Shown: piece after piece, positions 22,876-32,516 of the stretch
Position numbering within the stretch: position 1 is the stretch's first letter
Layout of the letters: every line of letters starts with the position of its first letter
Assembly (NCBI GenBank): GCA_026399835.1
Contig: JAPLQE010000022.1
Location: forward strand, 1-35,446
DNA length: 35,446 nt
DNA from: Burkholderiales bacterium
Lineage (GTDB): Bacteria; Pseudomonadota; Gammaproteobacteria; Burkholderiales; Burkholderiaceae_E
Reading direction: 5' to 3'
Translations under genes and position numbers: made by a program
Notes under the pieces: model-generated
Databases searched by the model: none
Seen by the model: the letters and a program-made list of their open reading frames with translations, nothing else
Told to the model about the DNA's origin: nothing

Positions 22876-25773
22876 TCACGGCGCGTCCGCCTTCACCACC
22901 CGCACCTTCAGGTCGTACCAGGCGGCCTGGCCGGTGATCGGGTCGCTGTTGGTCAGGCTCGCCTCGCCCGGCCGGGAAGGGAGCATCTCGCTGATCAGGT
23001 GGTTGAGCAGGAAGCCGACGTTCGACTCCGCGGCCCCGGGTGCCAGGCCCCAGGTGCCGGACATCTTGCCGATCGCGTTCCAGGTCCAGACCGTGTTGCG
23101 TTCGCAGCCTTCCATCGTCTTCAGGCGGCAGCGGATGCGGCGGCCGGCCGCGCCCGGCACCATCCGTGCGTTCGCGGGCGTGCCCGGCTGCGGCGCGACG
23201 CTCGCATGCATCGACTCCACCCACACCCAGTCGCCGTCGGCCAGCCCGAGCTCGGCAGCGCGGCCGAGGTTCATGTACAGCGCGTTCTCGGCGACGATCT
23301 GCCGCAGCCAGGCGTTCTGGCTGTCCCACGAGTGGTACATCACCATCGGCCGCTGCGTGATCGCATGGAACGGGAACGCGTCCTCGCCGGCCTGCTCGTC
23401 GGTGCGCGCGGTCTCGATCGGCGCGTACCAGAACGGCAGCGGGTCGAAGTAGGTGGCGAGCCGCTCGCGGTCCTCGGCGCGTTCCGGGCAGGGGCCGTCG
23501 TACAGGCCCTGGCCCGCGAGACGGAAGGTCTGCAGCACCTCGCTGTAGAGCTGCATGGTGATCGGCTCGGCGCGGCCGATGAAGCCCGCCTTGGCCGCCG
23601 CCTCGAGGTAGTCGCGGTTGGCGTGCCGCATGTACTTCTGCGAGTCCGGCCAGTGGTGGGCGAAGAAGGCCTTGTTCGCGATGTAGGCCTCCCACTGCTT
23701 CGGGTTGGGCGCGCCCACCAGCGACTCGGTGCCGTCGGCGCCCCGCCAGCCGGCGAGGAAGCCGATGCCGGGGGCGCGCTCGTAGCGGACGATGAAGTCG
23801 GTGTAGCCGGTGAACTTCGGCATGCCCTGCGCATCGACGAAGGCCGGGAACTTCAGCCGCCCGGCGAGATCGACCATCACCTCCTGCCAGGGCCGCACGT
23901 CGCGGTCGGGCTCGAGCAGCGGATGACGGATCGCGTCGGCCGCGGCGTCGGGCTCGGAGATCGGCCGGTCGAGCAGCGAGATCGCGTCGTGGCGCTCGAA
24001 GTAGGTGGTGTCGGGCAGCACCAGGTCGGCGAAGCGCACCGTCTCGGAATCGAACGCATCGACGACGACGACGTTCGGGATCAGGTACTCCCCGGCCGCG
24101 TCCTTGGCCACCAGCATCGCCTGCGTGCCGGTGGTGTTCATCGAGGAGTTCCACGCCATGTTCGCCATGAACAGCAGCAGCGTGTCGATCGGGTACGGGT
24201 CGGCCGCCGCGGCGTTTCGGATCACCATGTGCATCAGGCCGTGGGCCGCGATCGGGCTCTCCCACGAATACGCCTTGTCGATGCGCAGCGGCGTGCCGTC
24301 GGCCTCGATCGCCAGATCCTCGGGCCGGGTCGGGAAGCCGAGCAGTGGCCGCGTCGACGGGGTGTTCGGCGCGGCGAAACGGGCGGCGTCGTTCTCGGGC
24401 AGCGGCAGCGGGGGGATGGGCTTGGGGAACGGCGCGCGCGAGCGGAAGTTGCCCGGGCCGTCGAGCGCACCGAGCAGCATCTGGATCAGGTGCAGCGCGC
24501 GGCAGGTCTGAAAGCCGTTGCTGTGCGCCGAGACCCCGCGCATCGCGTACATCGCGACCGGGCGGCCCTTCACCGTATCGTGCTTCGTGCCCCAGGCGTC
24601 GGTCCAGGCGATCGGCAGCTCGATCGCCTGCTCGAAGGCCACCTGCCCCATCTCGAGCGCGATCCGCTCGATCTGCTCGGCGGGCACGCCGCAGCGCCCG
24701 GCGACCGCCTCCGGCGAATACGCGTCGTCGAGCGCGCGCGCCGCCATCAGCGTCATCGCGGTCCGCACGCGCTCGCCGCCGGGGGCAACGAACTCGCCGA
24801 ACAGCGCGGGCGTGACGCCCGGTGCGAACGGCGCGGGTGCCCCGCTGCCCTGGTCCCACAGCAGCGGCCGGCCGCCTTCGTCGCGCAGGAACAGGCCGTC
24901 GCGGGAGGTGCCCGGCGCGTCGATCACCAGCCAGGGCGCGTTGGTGTAGCGGACGAGGAAGTCCCAGTCGAAGAGCTCGCGCGACAGCAGCACGTGCGCG
25001 ATCGCCATCGCGAGCAGCCCGTCGGTGCCCGGGCGGATCGGCACCCACTCGTCGGCGATCGCCGAGTAGCCGGTGCGCACCGGGTTCACCGACACGAACT
25101 TCGCGCCGTTGCGCTTCAGGGTCTCGAGGCCGATCTTGATCGGGTTGCTCGCATGGTCCTCGGCCACCCCCCACATCAGGAAGTACTTCGCCCGATCCCA
25201 GTCGGGCGCGCCGAACTCCCAGAACGAGTAGCCGATCGAGTACAGCCCGGCGGTCGCCACGTTGACCGAGCAGAAGCCGCCGTGGGCGGCCCAGTTCGGC
25301 GTGCCGAACTGCTGTGCCCACAGGCCGCTCAGCGCCTGCATCTGGTCGCGGCCGGTGAAGAAGGCGAGCTTGCGCGGCTCGGTGGCGCGGATCTTCGCGA
25401 GGCGCGCGGTCAGCAGATCGAGCGCATCGTCCCAGGAGATCGCATCGAAGACGCCGGCGCCGCGCTCGGTGCCCGGGCGCCGGATCATCGGATGGCTCAG
25501 CTTCGCCCTCGACTGCTGCTTCTGGATCCCGGCGCTGCCCTTGGCGCAGATCACGCCCCGGTTGACCGGATGCTCGGCCGTGCCCTGGATGAAGCGCAGC
25601 GCCGAGCTCGCGGGTGCCTGCGCGGTGGCCGGCGTGTCCTGCAGCGTGACCTGGATGCCGCAGCAGCAGGCACACATGTAGCAGGTGGTGTACTCGACCC
25701 GCTGACGGCTGCGGTCCTCGAACAGGACGGGATGATCGGCGGCGGGGGTGAGCGGGGTGCGGGATTCGGCCAT
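22876..25773 (-). CDS. soeA: Molybdopterin oxidoreductase, SoeA-like sulfite dehydrogenase catalytic subunit
   Basis: 965 residues, DMSO-reductase superfamily with bis-MGD cofactor. The N-terminal [4Fe-4S] motif is Cys31-x2-Cys34-x3-Cys38, with the fourth at Cys76 (GVICAKGS). No Tat signal precedes it, so the enzyme should work on the cytoplasmic side, as SoeA does. FCSVN with Cys168 is the probable molybdenum ligand region. Further blocks are WGVAEDHASNPIKIG, VNPVRTGYSAIADEWVPIRPG, MRGVSAHSNGFQ and a C-terminal dinucleotide-binding domain. Known SoeABC enzymes oxidise sulfite to sulfate; polysulfide, thiosulfate or other substrates cannot be excluded from sequence alone. Related proteins read CYMCACRCG where this one has CYMCACCCG. 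ATG 25773 follows a TAGGATCG element closely; no Shine-Dalgarno is clear. A LysR gene is divergent. Confidence 0.82.
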   Translation of the reverse strand: MAESRTPLTPAADHPVLFEDRSRQRVEYTTCYMCACCCGIQVTLQDTPATAQAPASSALRFIQGTAEHPVNRGVICAKGSAGIQKQQSRAKLSHPMIRRPGTERGAGVFDAISWDDALDLLTARLAKIRATEPRKLAFFTGRDQMQALSGLWAQQFGTPNWAAHGGFCSVNVATAGLYSIGYSFWEFGAPDWDRAKYFLMWGVAEDHASNPIKIGLETLKRNGAKFVSVNPVRTGYSAIADEWVPIRPGTDGLLAMAIAHVLLSRELFDWDFLVRYTNAPWLVIDAPGTSRDGLFLRDEGGRPLLWDQGSGAPAPFAPGVTPALFGEFVAPGGERVRTAMTLMAARALDDAYSPEAVAGRCGVPAEQIERIALEMGQVAFEQAIELPIAWTDAWGTKHDTVKGRPVAMYAMRGVSAHSNGFQTCRALHLIQMLLGALDGPGNFRSRAPFPKPIPPLPLPENDAARFAAPNTPSTRPLLGFPTRPEDLAIEADGTPLRIDKAYSWESPIAAHGLMHMVIRNAAAADPYPIDTLLLFMANMAWNSSMNTTGTQAMLVAKDAAGEYLIPNVVVVDAFDSETVRFADLVLPDTTYFERHDAISLLDRPISEPDAAADAIRHPLLEPDRDVRPWQEVMVDLAGRLKFPAFVDAQGMPKFTGYTDFIVRYERAPGIGFLAGWRGADGTESLVGAPNPKQWEAYIANKAFFAHHWPDSQKYMRHANRDYLEAAAKAGFIGRAEPITMQLYSEVLQTFRLAGQGLYDGPCPERAEDRERLATYFDPLPFWYAPIETARTDEQAGEDAFPFHAITQRPMVMYHSWDSQNAWLRQIVAENALYMNLGRAAELGLADGDWVWVESMHASVAPQPGTPANARMVPGAAGRRIRCRLKTMEGCERNTVWTWNAIGKMSGTWGLAPGAAESNVGFLLNHLISEMLPSRPGEASLTNSDPITGQAAWYDLKVRVVKADAP

Positions 25774-25781
25774 GTCGAGCT

Positions 25782-25812
25782 CGATCCTACGCCGTGCCAT
25801 ACTTTTGCAAAA
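25782..25812 (-). promoter_or_regulatory. Putative soeA promoter: TTGCAA ... TAGGATCG
   Basis: On the minus strand TTGCAA (25805-25810) is followed after 15 bases by TAGGAT (25784-25789), then CG. The -10 ends ten bases before the soeA ATG, so any leader would be only about 3-4 bases. The -35 lies inside the palindrome TTTTGCAAAA (25803-25812). Confidence 0.45.
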
Positions 25813-25847
25813 ACGCGTAATAGCGAAGTTCGGTATCGATATTCCAG
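25797..25847. promoter_or_regulatory. AT-rich soeA-lysR intergenic island with two palindromes
   Basis: This stretch is strikingly AT-rich compared with the rest of the window. It holds TTTTGCAAAA (25803-25812) and TATCGATA (25834-25841), centred 30 bases apart. Such paired dyads between a LysR gene and its divergent target fit an operator with recognition and activation sites, but neither shows a clean T-N11-A box. Confidence 0.45.
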
Positions 25848-26888
25848 ATGATTCGCAAGACTGCCGCAGCACGCCGTCGGCCCGCCGGCCGAACACCGGG
25901 CGAGCCCTCCGATCCGCCGGCCGCGCCGGGCCGGGTCGGCTCGCCCCGGCTGCGGGTCTCGCTGCGCCAGCTCGAGGCGTTCTGCACGGTCGTGCTGACG
26001 GGCAGCGTCTCGGGGGCGGCGCGCCGGCTCGCGCGCACCCAGTCGGCGGTCAGCGCGGCGATCGCCGAGCTCGAGACCGCGATCGGCGCGACGCTGTTCG
26101 AACGCGCGGGCCGCGGACTGCGGCCGACCGAGGCCGCGCACCGTCTGCTGCCCCGGGCGCTGGAGGTCGTCGAACGGGCCGAGGAACTGCCCGCCGTGGC
26201 CGCCGGGGTGCCCGGCGACGCGGAGCGGCTCCGGCTCGGGGCCTCGCGCACGATCGGCCCGTGCCTGATGCCCGAGCTGCTCGGGCGCTTCGCGTCGCAG
26301 CGCCCGCAGGCTGCGGTCGAGCTGAGTGTGGCGAACACCGCCGAGCTGCTGGCCCGGCTCGACCGGCTCGAGCTCGACGTCGCGTTCGTCGAGGGCGACG
26401 TGCCGGCGCCCGGCCTCGCGATGGATGCGTGGCGGCTCGACGCGCTCTGCCTGCTGGCTCGTGCCGATCACCCGCTGGCCGCGCGCTTCGGCACCGGCCC
26501 GAGACCGCTGGGGTCGAGCGCGTACGCGCGAGCCCTCGCGCAGGCGAGCTGGGCATTGCGTGAACCGGGCTCGGGCACGCGCGAGACCTTCCTGCGGGCG
26601 ATGGCCCCCATCCTCGGCGCGCCGCGGATCGGCATCACCGTCGACGATCCGGGTGCGCTGCTGGGCCTGCTCGCCGCGGGGGACTGGATCGGCTGCGCGA
26701 GCCGGCTCGCGGCGGCCGACGCGCTCGCCGCCGGCACGCTCTGCGAACTGCGCCCGCCCGGCGCCGAGGCGGCACGCGCGCTGGTCCGCCGCTTCTGGGT
26801 GGTGCGCCGCCCCGATCGGTATCGCAGCGTGGCGGTCGACACGCTGCTGGCGCTGGCCCTCGGTCCGCGGCCGCGCGACGACGCCTGA
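25848..26888 (+). CDS. LysR-family transcriptional regulator
   Basis: 346 residues. The winged helix-turn-helix occupies about residues 38-97 (SLRQLEAFCTVVLTGSVSGA, ARTQSAVSAAIAELE, GATLFERAGRGLRPTEA), followed by the effector-binding domain with REPGSGTRETFLRA, the typical LysR substrate-domain stretch. The 37 residues before the HTH are basic and Pro-rich, longer than usual; no later ATG or GTG allows a shorter start, so the extension may be real. Divergent orientation next to soeA is the classical LysR arrangement and suggests that it controls the soe-sulP operon, perhaps sensing sulfite or another sulfur compound. That is inference. The gene ends 13 bases before the convergent amidohydrolase gene. 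Confidence 0.9.
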   Translation: MIRKTAAARRRPAGRTPGEPSDPPAAPGRVGSPRLRVSLRQLEAFCTVVLTGSVSGAARRLARTQSAVSAAIAELETAIGATLFERAGRGLRPTEAAHRLLPRALEVVERAEELPAVAAGVPGDAERLRLGASRTIGPCLMPELLGRFASQRPQAAVELSVANTAELLARLDRLELDVAFVEGDVPAPGLAMDAWRLDALCLLARADHPLAARFGTGPRPLGSSAYARALAQASWALREPGSGTRETFLRAMAPILGAPRIGITVDDPGALLGLLAAGDWIGCASRLAAADALAAGTLCELRPPGAEAARALVRRFWVVRRPDRYRSVAVDTLLALALGPRPRDDA

Positions 26889-26901
26889 ACTCAGCGGGCC
26901 G

Positions 26902-28539
26902 TCACGCGGCTCCGCCCGCCTGGAACGGCCTGCCCCCCACGACCGTACCCCAGATGCGGACGTCCTTCAGCGCCATCGGGTCGACCGACAGCGGATCGTC
27001 GTGCAGCACGCAGAAGTCGGCGCGCTTGCCGCACTCGATGCTGCCCACCTCGTGGTCGAGCCTGAGCGTCCAGGCCGCGCCCAGCGTCACCGCGTGCAGC
27101 GCGTCGCGCACGCCGATGCGCTCGTGCGCACCGAGCACCCGCCCGGAGGCCGTCAGCCGGCGGACCGCGCACCAGGCGGTGAACAGGGGGCCGAGCGGCG
27201 TCACCGGGGCATCGCTGTGGATGCTGAACGGCACCCTGGTGGCGAGTGCGGTCGCACACGCGTTCATGCGCTGCGCGCGCTCGGGCCCGACCGTGATGTC
27301 GTGGTGCTCGTCGCCCCAGTAGTGGTGATGGTTGGCGAACAGGTTCACGCACATGCCCTGCGCGGCCATGCGCCGGTACTGGGCGGCATCCGCGAGCTGG
27401 CAGTGCTGCAGCGTGAAGCGGTGGTCGCGTGTCGGAACCTTCGACAGCGCCTGCGTCATGCAGTCCAGCACCATGTCGGTGGCCTCGTCGCCGTTGGTGT
27501 GGGTATGCACCTGCACGCCGCGCTGCAGCGCGAGCGTGAAGCACTCGAGCACCCGCTCGGGGGCGGTGTACCACAGGCCGTTCGGCGCGCCGTTGTAGTA
27601 GCCAGGCCAGCGCAGGCGGGCCGAGAAGCCCTGGATCGAGCCGTCGGCGACGATCTTGATGCCCCCCATGCGCAGCCGCTCGGTGCTGCGCGTCGAGAGC
27701 GCGGCGGCCCGCTCCACCGCGGCGGCGGGCGTCGAGCCCAGCAGACGCAGGAAGGGCACCAGGCGCAACGGGAAGTCGTCTTCCGAGGTGATCCGCAGCA
27801 GGAGGTCGAGCTCGGTCTCGGCCAGCTCCGCCGAGAGGTCGGTCGAGGTCGTCACGCCGGCGCGAACCGCGAGCTTGGCGAACGCGCGGACGGCATGGTC
27901 GTCGACCGTCAGGAACGAGCGACCGAGCCCGACGTGGGGAAACACCGGGCCCATGGCCTCGGGGCCCTTGAGCTCACCGGTCGGCAAGCCGTCGGCACCG
28001 AGCGCAATGCCGGGATGGTCCATGCCGGCCTTCAGATACCCGGCGCGCTCCAGCGCAACCGTGTTGACGGCCAGGATATGGCAGCTGGCATGCAGCACGC
28101 CCACCGGCCGCGTGCTGCTGACGCGGTCGAGGTGTTCGCGGGTCAGGCGCTGCGTGCCGTAGTAGATGGGGTCGAGCCCCCAGCCCACCAGCGGCCCGTC
28201 GGGCTTGGCGGTCAGCGCCTGCTTCAGGCGCTCCACGACCGTCTCGAGACTTCGGGCGCCCGGCCAGTCGCGCCCGTCGGGATCCCCGACGCCGAAGTAG
28301 CCGCAGTAGGTGTGCCTCCAGAAGCCACCGGCCATCAGGTGGGCATGCCCTTCGACCAGACCAGGCATCAGCACCATGTCGGCGAAGCGCGCATCCAGCG
28401 TGTGGGGGCCCCACCCCGCGAGCTCGTCGAGCGTCCCGGCGCCCAGGATCCGACCGTCGCGCACCGCCACGTGGGTGGCCTGCGGCTGCGACGGGTTCAT
28501 GGTGATGATCCTGCGTGCGCTGTAGATCGTGACGGTCAT
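26902..28539 (-). CDS. YtcJ-like metal-dependent amidohydrolase
   Basis: 545 residues from ATG 28539. It belongs to the Amidohydro_3 group: N-terminal beta domain (IYSARRIITMNPSQP), metal-binding HAH in LVEGHAHLMAGG, HTHTNGDEA, LQHCQLA and the HSDAPVTPLGP box, and a C-terminal return to the beta domain (GSIECGKRADFCVLHDDPL). These enzymes hydrolyse N-acyl amino acids, formamides, cyclic imides or related C-N bonds; the substrate is unknown. No signal peptide is seen. It is the last gene of the peptide-type ABC operon, starting 19 bases after the OppF-like gene, so it probably acts on what the transporter imports. It is clearly related to the amidohydrolase beginning at 35281. Confidence 0.87.
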   Translation of the reverse strand: MTVTIYSARRIITMNPSQPQATHVAVRDGRILGAGTLDELAGWGPHTLDARFADMVLMPGLVEGHAHLMAGGFWRHTYCGYFGVGDPDGRDWPGARSLETVVERLKQALTAKPDGPLVGWGLDPIYYGTQRLTREHLDRVSSTRPVGVLHASCHILAVNTVALERAGYLKAGMDHPGIALGADGLPTGELKGPEAMGPVFPHVGLGRSFLTVDDHAVRAFAKLAVRAGVTTSTDLSAELAETELDLLLRITSEDDFPLRLVPFLRLLGSTPAAAVERAAALSTRSTERLRMGGIKIVADGSIQGFSARLRWPGYYNGAPNGLWYTAPERVLECFTLALQRGVQVHTHTNGDEATDMVLDCMTQALSKVPTRDHRFTLQHCQLADAAQYRRMAAQGMCVNLFANHHHYWGDEHHDITVGPERAQRMNACATALATRVPFSIHSDAPVTPLGPLFTAWCAVRRLTASGRVLGAHERIGVRDALHAVTLGAAWTLRLDHEVGSIECGKRADFCVLHDDPLSVDPMALKDVRIWGTVVGGRPFQAGGAA

Positions 28540-28558
28540 CGCGGCGGGTCCATTCGGA

Positions 28559-29562
28559 TCAGTACAGGGCCACGCCGTCCTGCGACACCCGGTGGCAGGC
28601 GACCCGGTGACCGGGCCGCACTTCGCGCAGCGGCGGCGGCTCGGCATGACAGCGTGGTTCGGCGCTCGGGCAGCGCCCGGCGAAGCGGCATCCCGGGGGC
28701 ACGTCGATCGGGCTGGGCGGGTCGCCCTGCAGCCGGATGCGGCCCCGGCGACTGCGGGTGTCCGGATCGAAGGACGGCGCGGCCGACCACAGCGCGAGCG
28801 TGTACGGGTGCAGCGGCCGCTCGAACAGATCGGTGCGCGAGGCCTGCTCGACGATCTGCCCGAGGTACATCACGCCGATCTCGTCGCACATGTGGCGGAT
28901 CACGCCGAGGTCGTGCGAGATGAACAGGTAGGTCAGCCCCAGCTCGCGCTGCAGGCGCTGCATCAGGTTCAGGATCTGCGCCTGGATGGCCACGTCGAGC
29001 GCGGACACCGGCTCGTCGCAGACCACGAGTTCGGGCCGGGCGGCGAGCGCGCGCGCCAGCACGATGCGCTGGCGCTGACCGCCCGAGAACTGGTGCGGGA
29101 AGAGCTGCAGCTGCTCCGGACGCAGCCCGGTCTGCAGGAACAGCTGGCGCGCGAGCTCGGGGCGCTGGTCAGGTGCGCCGACCTCCATCAGCTCGAGCGC
29201 CTCGAGGATCGCGTCGCCGGCGCGCTTGCGCGGATTGAGCGAGGCGAACGGATCCTGGAACACCATCTGGAAGCGCCGCCGGACCCGGCGCAGGCCCTCG
29301 CCCTGCAGGGCGCCGATGTCGTCCTCGCCCAGCCGCACGCTGCCCGCGGTGAGCCGGACCAGGCGCATCACGGCCAGCGCGGTCGTGCTCTTGCCGGAGC
29401 CGCTCTCGCCGACGATGCCGAAGGTGCGCCCCCTGGGGATGTCGAAGCTCACGCCGTCGACGGCCCGCACGAGCTTCCTGGGGCCGAACAGCCCGCCGCC
29501 CAGCGGGAAGTGGACCGCGAGGTCGCGCACCCGCAGCAGCACCTCCGGCGGCGCCGTCGCGC

Positions 29563-29566
<4 letters not shown>
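28559..29566 (-). CDS. Peptide-type ABC transporter ATPase (DppF/OppF-like)
   Basis: 335 residues. Walker A GESGSGKST with Lys59, Q-loop FQDPFASLNPRKR, ABC signature FSGGQRQRIV, Walker B LVVCDEPVSALD and the H-loop ISHDLGV are complete. The C-terminal region with CRFAGRCPSAEPRCHAEPPP is the oligopeptide-ATPase tail whose cysteines bind an iron-sulfur cluster in some family members. It pairs with the DppD-like ATPase to power import through the DppBC-like permease. The ATG overlaps the upstream gene stop by four bases. The transported solute could be a dipeptide, oligopeptide, nickel chelate or other small amide, and is not determined by this subunit. Confidence 0.92.
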
Positions 29567-30587
<1,021 letters not shown>

Positions 30588-30591
<4 letters not shown>

Positions 30592-31478
30592 CGCAGGTGC
30601 AGCTTCGGGTTGAGCGCGTCGTTGAGCCCGTCACCGACCAGACTGACCGACAGCACCGTCACGAAGATCGCCGCGCCGGGGAGGCTCACCGCCCACCAGC
30701 ACTCCAGGATGTTGCGCCGGTTGGAGCCGATCATCAGGCCCCAGCTCATCACGTTCGGGTCCGACAGGCCGAGGAAGCTCAGGCCCGCCTCGAACAGGAT
30801 CGCGACGCCGATGATCAGCGTGGCCGACACGATCAGCGGCGGCAGCGCGTTGGGCAGGATCTCGCGCAGCATCAGCCGCAGGTGCCGCGCCCCCATGGCG
30901 CGCGCGGCACTCACGTACTCCAGGTGGCGCAGCCGCATGAACTCGGCCCGGGCGAGGCGCGCGGTGCCGGTCCAGCTGACCATGCCGATCGCCAGGATCA
31001 CCACACCCAGCGAGGGCTGGAAGAGCGTCACCAGCACCATCGCGAACAGCAGCGCCGGCAGCACCTGGAACAGTTCGGTCAGGCGCGACAGCGCGGTGTC
31101 GATCCAGCCGCCGAAGTAGCCCGCGAGCGCGCCGACGGTGACGCCGATGGAGATGGTGATGCTGGCCGCCGCGAGGCCGACCAGGATGGTGGCGCGCCCG
31201 CCCACCAGCATGCCTGCCAGGATGTCGCGCCCGAGGTAGTCGGTGCCCAGCCAGTACCGGCGGTCGGTGAACGGTTCGGTGAAGGGCGCGCCCGCGATGT
31301 CGAAGGGCTCGACGCCGTACGCACCCGGTCCGATCACCATCATCAGCATGATGCAGCCCAGCAGCACCATGCCCAGCAGGGCGGCCCGGTTGCGCCGGAA
31401 CACGCGCCAGGCCTCGCGCCCGGGCGACAGCACCTGGACGGCGACGGGCGCCGCGGACGCGTCCGGTCCGGCGCTCAT
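30588..31478 (-). CDS. Peptide-type ABC transporter permease (DppC-like)
   Basis: 296 residues: a short cytoplasmic N-terminus with the OppC-type FRRNRAALLGMVLLG, a first helix at about 32-52, then a periplasmic loop with YWLGTDYLGRDILAGMLVGG and five further helices. The coupling-helix region EYVSAARAMGARHLRLMLRE contains the EAA-type motif that contacts the ATPases. ILPNALPPLIV and EAGLSFLGLSDPNVMSWGLM are family signatures. Forms the channel with the DppB-like permease. It overlaps both neighbours by four bases. Confidence 0.92.
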
Positions 31479-32455
31479 GTGCCGCGCAGCCGGGGGTCGA
31501 TCCACCGGTAGCTGAGGTCGGTCAGCAGGTTGGCGACGATGACCAGCATCGACGAGAAGGTCAGCACGCCCAGCAGCGTGGGGTAGTCGCGCCCGAGGAT
31601 CGCTTCCAGCGCGAGCGTGCCCAGGCCCGGCCAGCTGAACACCGTCTCGACCAGCACGGCGCCGGAGATCAGGTTGCCGAACTGCAGGCCGGCGATCGTC
31701 ACCACCGGCATCAGCGCATTGCGCAGCGCGTGCTTGAAGGTCACGACCCACTCGTTCAGCCCCTTGGCGCGGGCGGTGCGGATGTAGTCGGAGCCGAGGA
31801 TCTCGAGCATGCTGGCCCGCGAGAGGCGGCTGTATTGCGCGAGGTAGACGATGGTCAGGGTGAGCGCGGGCAGCACCAGGTGGTGCAGCACGTCGACGAC
31901 CGCGCCCCAGCCGCCGAGGCCGTACTGACGCACGTCGCGCATGCCGGCGATCGGCATGATGGGCCAGACCTTGCCGAACAGGATCACCAGCAGGATGCCG
32001 GTCCAGAACACCGGCATCGCATAGCCCACCAGCGACAGCACCGTGACGGCGCTGCTGGCGAGACTGTCGGGGCGCCGGGAGGCGAAGACACCGAGCAGCG
32101 TGCCCACGACGATGGCCACGAGCAGCGCGGTCAGCACCAGCAGGATGGTGGGACCGATGCGGTCGAGGATCAGTTCCGACACCGGACGGCTGTAGGTGTA
32201 GGACTGACCCAGGTCGCCCCGCAGGCTCTTGCCGAGGTAGGTGACGAACTGCACCGGCAGCGGCCGGTCCAGCCCGTAGGCACTCTTGATGCTGGCGATC
32301 ACCTGCTCGTCGCCGCCACCCATCTCCCCCGCGATCACGCTTGCCGGATCGCCCGGCGCCGCATGGATCAGCGTGAAGTTGAGCGCGAGCACCGCCAGCA
32401 TCAGACCCGCGGCCCATGCGAGGCGACGCAGCAGTGCGATCAGCAGGCGGGGCAT
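31475..32455 (-). CDS. Peptide-type ABC transporter permease (DppB-like)
   Basis: 326 residues with six predicted helices. Signatures are APGDPASVIAGE in the large first periplasmic loop, YGLDRPLPVQFVTYLGKSLR, DLGQSYTYSRPVSELI, and the EAA-type coupling region SDYIRTARAKGLNEWVVTFKHA; ETVFSWPGLGTL is the usual late periplasmic loop. It forms the heterodimeric channel with the DppC-like protein. The binding-protein gene lies 61 bases upstream in the same operon and the next gene overlaps by four bases. Confidence 0.92.
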   Translation of the reverse strand: MPRLLIALLRRLAWAAGLMLAVLALNFTLIHAAPGDPASVIAGEMGGGDEQVIASIKSAYGLDRPLPVQFVTYLGKSLRGDLGQSYTYSRPVSELILDRIGPTILLVLTALLVAIVVGTLLGVFASRRPDSLASSAVTVLSLVGYAMPVFWTGILLVILFGKVWPIMPIAGMRDVRQYGLGGWGAVVDVLHHLVLPALTLTIVYLAQYSRLSRASMLEILGSDYIRTARAKGLNEWVVTFKHALRNALMPVVTIAGLQFGNLISGAVLVETVFSWPGLGTLALEAILGRDYPTLLGVLTFSSMLVIVANLLTDLSYRWIDPRLRGT

Positions 32456-32516
32456 GCCGGGCGGAACATGGCGGGCGGCGGCAGGCGCGACGGTCCGGGT
32501 CCTGGCGGCCCGGGCG

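Noticed and set aside
21167-25773. Naming the operon dmsABC (DMSO reductase)
   Set aside because: The catalytic subunit lacks the Tat signal expected of DmsA, and its CYMCAC / GVICAKGS blocks and SulP neighbour fit SoeABC better. The assignment remains by similarity only.
22768-25851. Plus-strand open frame of about 1000 codons opposite soeA
   Set aside because: Same reason; the minus strand encodes a full molybdopterin oxidoreductase.
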